Part shown: one piece after another, positions 29,148-31,938 of the stretch | Layout: each line of letters begins with the position of its first letter | How positions within the stretch are numbered: position 1 is the first letter of the stretch | Source of the DNA: JANXYW01 sp964458665 | Lineage (GTDB): Bacteria; Chloroflexota; Dehalococcoidia; DSTF01; JACRBR01 | Reading direction: 5' to 3' | DNA length: 31,938 bases | Assembly: GCA_964458665.1 (NCBI GenBank) | Contig: CAYWOO010000126.1 | Location: forward strand, 1-31,938 | The notes under the pieces: generated by a model | The model's input: only the letters and a program-made list of their open reading frames with translations | Told to the model about the DNA's origin: nothing | Database searches by the model: none | Made by a program: the position numbers and the translations under genes

Positions 29148-29969
29148 ATGCCGAAGGCCGCGCGCAGCACTGAGGGTCGCGAACGAAGAGCTGTGGCCCA
29201 GGCGAATCCTCCGGACGCCGGACACGAACTGGACGACCCCTTTTCCGATGCGAGCCTGACGAAAGTCATCAAGGACTACATGCCTCTGGTGCGACACGCC
29301 GTGAACCGCATCGCGGTCGGCAGCACCAACGGCGGCATCCTCCAGTACGAAGACATGGTCTCGTACGGGGTGCAAGGGCTGATCGAGGCGTACTACGCCT
29401 TCGACCCCGACAAGGGCGCCAAGTTCTCCACGTATGCCCTGCCGCGCATCCGCGGCTCGATCCTCGACGCGATACGCGCGACCCATCCCCTGCCTCGGTC
29501 ACTGCAAAAGTTCGGCAGCGATATGGAGAAGGCGACTGCGGCGCTGCACGTGACGCTGAATCGGGCGCCAACGCGCGACGAGCTGGCAACCTACATGGGC
29601 ATCGAGTCGAAGGACTTCATGAGTTCGCTGCGCACCAGCAACGTGCGCGTCGTCTCGCTGGACGGCCTGGCGGACAGCGCCGGCAACGGCAACAGCGAGA
29701 AGCTGTGGGAGATGGCGGACGAAGACCCGAACATCGACCCGGACTCCGTCGCCGAAGAGACGATGGTGCGGGCGAAGCTGGTGCAGGCCGTCGACCTGCT
29801 GCCCGAGCGCGAGAAGATGATCGTGCGGCTGTACTACATGAAGTCGCAATCGCTGAAGAGCATCGGCGTGACGCTGGGCATCTCGGAGTCGCGCGCGTCG
29901 CAGTTGCGGCACCGCGCGATCCGGCGGCTCCGAATGGTGCTGACGCAAGAGTTACAGGATGCGGCGTGA
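29148..29969 (+). CDS. RNA polymerase sigma factor, FliA/WhiG (sigma-28) type
   Basis: 273 residues. The ATG at 29148 has GGGAGG 4 nt upstream; the open frame to 29034 is not conserved. Region 2 is clear: YMPLVRHAVNRIAV, then YEDMVSYGVQGLIEAYYAFD and KGAKFSTYALPRIRGSILDA with IRATHPLPRSLQ, the sigma-28-style order (YGxxGLI, FxTYAxxRIRGAIxD, PRS). Region 3 spans about 121-165. Region 4 has LLPEREKMIVRLYYMKSQSL and the helix-turn-helix GISESRASQLRHRAIRRLR. In other bacteria such factors drive flagellar, sporulation or development genes. csrA, often linked with motility, lies 1.2 kb away, but no flagellar gene is seen. The stop overlaps the next gene by one base (TGATG). Confidence 0.92.
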   Translation: MPKAARSTEGRERRAVAQANPPDAGHELDDPFSDASLTKVIKDYMPLVRHAVNRIAVGSTNGGILQYEDMVSYGVQGLIEAYYAFDPDKGAKFSTYALPRIRGSILDAIRATHPLPRSLQKFGSDMEKATAALHVTLNRAPTRDELATYMGIESKDFMSSLRTSNVRVVSLDGLADSAGNGNSEKLWEMADEDPNIDPDSVAEETMVRAKLVQAVDLLPEREKMIVRLYYMKSQSLKSIGVTLGISESRASQLRHRAIRRLRMVLTQELQDAA

Positions 29970-31063
29970 TGGCGAAGCAAGACGCGCCGCGCGCTCTCAC
30001 GATCACCGTCGTCGGCATTGGCGCTGAGGCCGATGCGCAGGCGCGCGCACTGCGCGGCGTCGTCGGCGTCGAGATCGAGCGGCTGCCGGGTGCGAGTGAA
30101 GACGAACTGCTGGAGAACCTTTCGCGCGGCCACGCGCAAGCCGTGGCGTTTGCGTCGCCGGCGCTGGACCTGCCGAACGCGATCAAGCGCGCGGTGATGG
30201 CGGGGCGTCACGTGTTCGTGCCGATGGCGGTCGCATTCAGTCCGAAGCAGCTGCGCGCAATCGACGATCTCTCGGCGCGCCGTTCGCGCGCGATCATCTT
30301 CGACAACGGCAGCCTTGGCGATGAGCGATTGACCTTCGTGAGGAAGATGACGGGCGGGCCGCAGGCGCTGTGGCGCCCGCGTTACATCCGATCACTCCGG
30401 ACGGGCATGCACGGCTCCGCGACGCTGGACGAGCTGGCGGTCGCCGATCTCGGTTTGGTGTTGGCGGTGGCCGGCGGCATGCCGTCGCGCATCAGCGCCT
30501 TCGCTCCTCGCGTCGATGACGAGACGTGCGTCGCCGATGCGGCGATGGTGATGCTGTCGTTCGATGGCGGATCGGTCGCACAGGTGGATGTGAGTTTGGT
30601 GGAGCCGATGCTGCGGCAGGAGGTCGCGATCGCCTGCGATGGACGGACGATCGTGCTGGATGCGCTGGACCAGCGGGCGCCGCTGCAGATCCAGGCGGCG
30701 GCGCGCCACCGCGGGCCGCAGAGCGCCGGCCAATGGGCCGAGACGGTGAGCGAGCATCCGCTTGGCGATGCGGGCGACCGTGTGGCGCGCGCGGCATCAG
30801 CGTTCGTGACGGCGGTGCGCGCAGACAACGCGGCAGCGACGAACGCGGCCGAGATGGCGAACGCGGCGCTGGTCTGGGAGACCGCTCGCGAGTCGATGGC
30901 GCGCGGCGGTGACTTGCTGACACTATCGGCGGAGGGCGTCTACCCGGAAGCGAAGCGGCCGGTGCTGCAGCTGATCCGCGGCGGTGGACGCCGCGCGGAC
31001 GATCGGCCTGCGCCGGAGTTGACGCTGGTTTCGCGCGGGGAGCATCCGCAGCGGACAGCGTAG
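29969..31063 (+). CDS. Gfo/Idh/MocA-like oxidoreductase fold, apparently degenerate
   Basis: 364 residues, overlapping the sigma factor stop by one base. An N-terminal Rossmann-like half (ITVVGIGAEADAQARALRGV, AVAFASPALDLPNAIKRAVM) is followed by the two-domain pattern of the family: a beta-rich middle (MVMLSFDGGSVAQVDVSLVE, IVLDALDQRAPLQI) and the usual final helix (AALVWETARESMARGG). Where active members have E-K-P with the catalytic lysine (AGKHVLVEKP), this one reads AGRHVFVPMAVAF, so the lysine is gone. The N-terminal loop also lacks the full G-x-G-x-x-G. It may be a non-catalytic ligand-binding or regulatory protein, perhaps acting with the sigma factor (inference from overlap). The family call rests on overall pattern. 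Confidence 0.6.
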   Translation: MAKQDAPRALTITVVGIGAEADAQARALRGVVGVEIERLPGASEDELLENLSRGHAQAVAFASPALDLPNAIKRAVMAGRHVFVPMAVAFSPKQLRAIDDLSARRSRAIIFDNGSLGDERLTFVRKMTGGPQALWRPRYIRSLRTGMHGSATLDELAVADLGLVLAVAGGMPSRISAFAPRVDDETCVADAAMVMLSFDGGSVAQVDVSLVEPMLRQEVAIACDGRTIVLDALDQRAPLQIQAAARHRGPQSAGQWAETVSEHPLGDAGDRVARAASAFVTAVRADNAAATNAAEMANAALVWETARESMARGGDLLTLSAEGVYPEAKRPVLQLIRGGGRRADDRPAPELTLVSRGEHPQRTA

Positions 31064-31120
31064 TCTTCCGATTCGCCGGCGGGGCCAGCGCCGCCCCCAC
31101 AAACGACCTGTGTCTGTCAA

Positions 31121-31148
31121 GAGAAAACCGCCCTCGATGAGGGCGGTT
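31121..31148 (-). terminator. Rho-independent terminator of csrA
   Basis: Perfect 10-bp stem, AACCGCCCTC and GAGGGCGGTT, with a 3-nt loop (31126-31148). On the minus strand it is followed by TTTTCTCTT. It lies 53 nt past the csrA stop. The plus strand has no T-run, so it serves csrA rather than the plus-strand gene, although the hairpin also lies 62 nt past that gene. Confidence 0.85.
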
Positions 31149-31200
31149 CGACGATCTCTAGACTGCGGTGCAGGAGTGCGCCTGCGCTCCACTTGCTGTG

Positions 31201-31434
31201 CTACGCCGAAGCGGCCGACGGCGGCGGGGTGCTGTTGCCGTTCGCGGTGCGGTCTTTCTTCTCGAAGGGCTGGTTCTCTTGGCCTTCGTGCCAGAGCTCC
31301 TGGCGCAGGACGGTGATCTCGCCCGGTGCGCTGATGCCGATCTTGACGCGATCGCGCTCGACGCCGAGGACACGGACGAGGATGTTCCCGGAGATCACGA
31401 TCCCCTGGTCTACTTTTCGGGTGAGGATAAGCAT
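31201..31434 (-). CDS. csrA: Carbon storage regulator CsrA (translational repressor)
   Basis: 77 residues. Small RNA-binding dimer that binds GGA-containing hairpins in mRNA leaders. MLILTRKVDQGIVISGNILV is the diagnostic N-terminus with Arg6. RVLGVERDRVKIGISAPGEITVLRQELW continues the beta strands, including the VKIGI-AP segment and the RQEL helix. The tail (about 27 residues, Ser/Pro/Asn-rich) is longer than in many homologues. The ATG at 31434 has AAGGAG 9 nt upstream. In many bacteria CsrA controls flagellin and carbon flow with FliW; fliW is not in the window. A strong terminator follows. Confidence 0.93.
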   Translation of the reverse strand: MLILTRKVDQGIVISGNILVRVLGVERDRVKIGISAPGEITVLRQELWHEGQENQPFEKKDRTANGNSTPPPSAASA

Positions 31435-31626
31435 CGCTTGCGTCTCCTTCGCATCGGCGACGGCATCGTTGGCTGGGTGGTCGCGAGTGCCGCGCCGCCT
31501 GGCTCCGCCGAGCAAATATCGGCAGTTGGAGAAGGCGGCTGGCGCTTCGAGAGGCGATCGGAGCACAGAGGGGGGCGCGCACCTACGCCGGGGTGGGTGG
31601 AGGGTGCTGGAAGTTAGATGTGGGAA

Positions 31627-31676
31627 GTTAGATGTTGGATACGGCGACGCAAAACCTCGAACATCCAACCTCTAAC
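31627..31676. repeat. 14-bp inverted repeat between tRNA and csrA
   Basis: GTTAGATGTTGGAT (31627-31640) and ATCCAACCTCTAAC (31663-31676) pair with one mismatch around a 22-nt loop. A further GTTAGATG lies at 31613-31620. It falls just past the tRNA 3' end on the tRNA strand and has no T-run. Confidence 0.6.
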
Positions 31677-31685
31677 ATCCAGAAA

Positions 31686-31760
31686 TGGTGGGCCCGGCAG
31701 GATTTGAACCTGCGCGCCACCGGTTATGAGCCGGGTGCTCTGCCGCTGAGCTACGGGCCC
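31686..31760 (-). tRNA. tRNA with CAU anticodon (Met elongator or Ile2)
   Basis: On the minus strand: acceptor GGGCCCG, D arm GCTC-AGCGGCA-GAGC, anticodon stem and loop CCCGG-CTCATAA-CCGGT, T arm GCAGG-TTCAAAT-CCTGC, acceptor CGGGCCC, discriminator A and an encoded CCA. 75 nt with CCA. The CAU anticodon fits elongator Met or, if C34 is modified by TilS, Ile reading AUA; the sequence alone does not settle this. The D arm and paired acceptor start (G1) exclude a typical initiator. Confidence 0.93.
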
Positions 31761-31783
31761 GCGCGGGGATGATAGCAAGTTGG

Positions 31784-31811
31784 TCGTCGGTTGCTGGTCG
31801 CCAGTCTTCGG
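31784..31811 (+). repeat. Four degenerate heptamers (TCGTCGG family)
   Basis: Units TCGTCGG, TTGCTGG, TCGCCAG, TCTTCGG in exact seven-base steps, 23 nt upstream of the tRNA gene. Both this copy and 28833-28860 end in TCTTCGG followed by GGGG. Nothing else is recognised in 31812-31938. Confidence 0.7.
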
Positions 31812-31938
31812 GGGCATCACTGGGCACACACGGCCACGGAGATCGCGGAGACTTGCGCCTGGGTGGCATTCGGCGCGGGCGAAGCCGCGCGTGACGTGCG
31901 TTGTTGGGCTCACTTTCCGCCGCGTCGGGAACTTCGCT

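Noticed and set aside
31614..31913. Minus-strand frame of 99 codons
   Set aside because: It translates through the tRNA gene; the peptide is the familiar false product of tRNA sequence.

Overview
This is a GC-rich, gene-dense bacterial chromosome segment. The genes are housekeeping and regulatory, with no phage genes or transposase. It carries a threonine synthase, a tetrapyrrole operon with a cobA-hemD fusion, NAD-dependent DNA ligase, hisH and hisA, a FliA/WhiG-type sigma factor, CsrA and one tRNA. Fused cobA-hemD, leaderless-looking promoters and many intergenic hairpin repeats would suit Chloroflexota (Dehalococcoidia or Thermomicrobia-like) or a neighbouring phylum. That placement is inference; nothing in the sequence names the organism.

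Layout. 1-2.9 kb (minus): threonine synthase running off the left edge, with a possible leader peptide and hairpins upstream; then a BatD-like membrane protein translationally coupled to a small unknown protein. 3.2-9.9 kb (plus): an HTH regulator and a small protein, then precorrin-2 dehydrogenase, hemA, hemC and cobA-hemD packed with overlapping start and stop codons, and hemB just downstream from its own promoter. Together they run from glutamyl-tRNA to uroporphyrinogen III, with a branch to precorrin-2 and sirohydrochlorin. 9.9-14.5 kb: a nucleotidyltransferase with a one-base frameshift, a YqeK-type Ap4A hydrolase, rmuC with a one-base frameshift, a CehA-like PHP phosphoesterase and a GNAT acetyltransferase. 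14.5-15.8 kb (minus): two tandem, clearly duplicated PIN-toxin/antitoxin pairs. 15.8-20.8 kb: larE, a membrane GAF/HD-GYP protein and ligA. 21-24 kb (plus): an alpha/beta hydrolase, hisH, hisA and a small helical protein. 24-28.8 kb (minus): a small membrane protein, dienelactone hydrolase, a basic AT-hook-like small protein, a metallo-beta-lactamase-fold hydrolase and a hybrid histidine kinase. 29.1-31.8 kb: a sigma factor overlapping a Gfo/Idh/MocA-like gene (plus), csrA (minus) and a CAU-anticodon tRNA (minus).

The most unusual material lies between the genes. Nearly every larger intergenic space holds one of two things: a short-period (7 to 10 nt, sometimes longer) degenerate tandem repeat, often starting right at a stop codon or ending at a promoter; or a hairpin with a conserved GTAG (or CTAC) flank and a stem whose sequence changes from copy to copy while pairing is largely kept. 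Five hairpins of this kind are arranged head to tail with a 42-nt period at 25796-25985. A second pattern is a TAnnnT -10 box placed 6 to 8 nt before the start codon at nine genes (11 nt at a tenth), which predicts leaderless or nearly leaderless mRNAs; other genes have a clear GGAGG instead. Both patterns are read directly from the sequence. Their function is not known from it.
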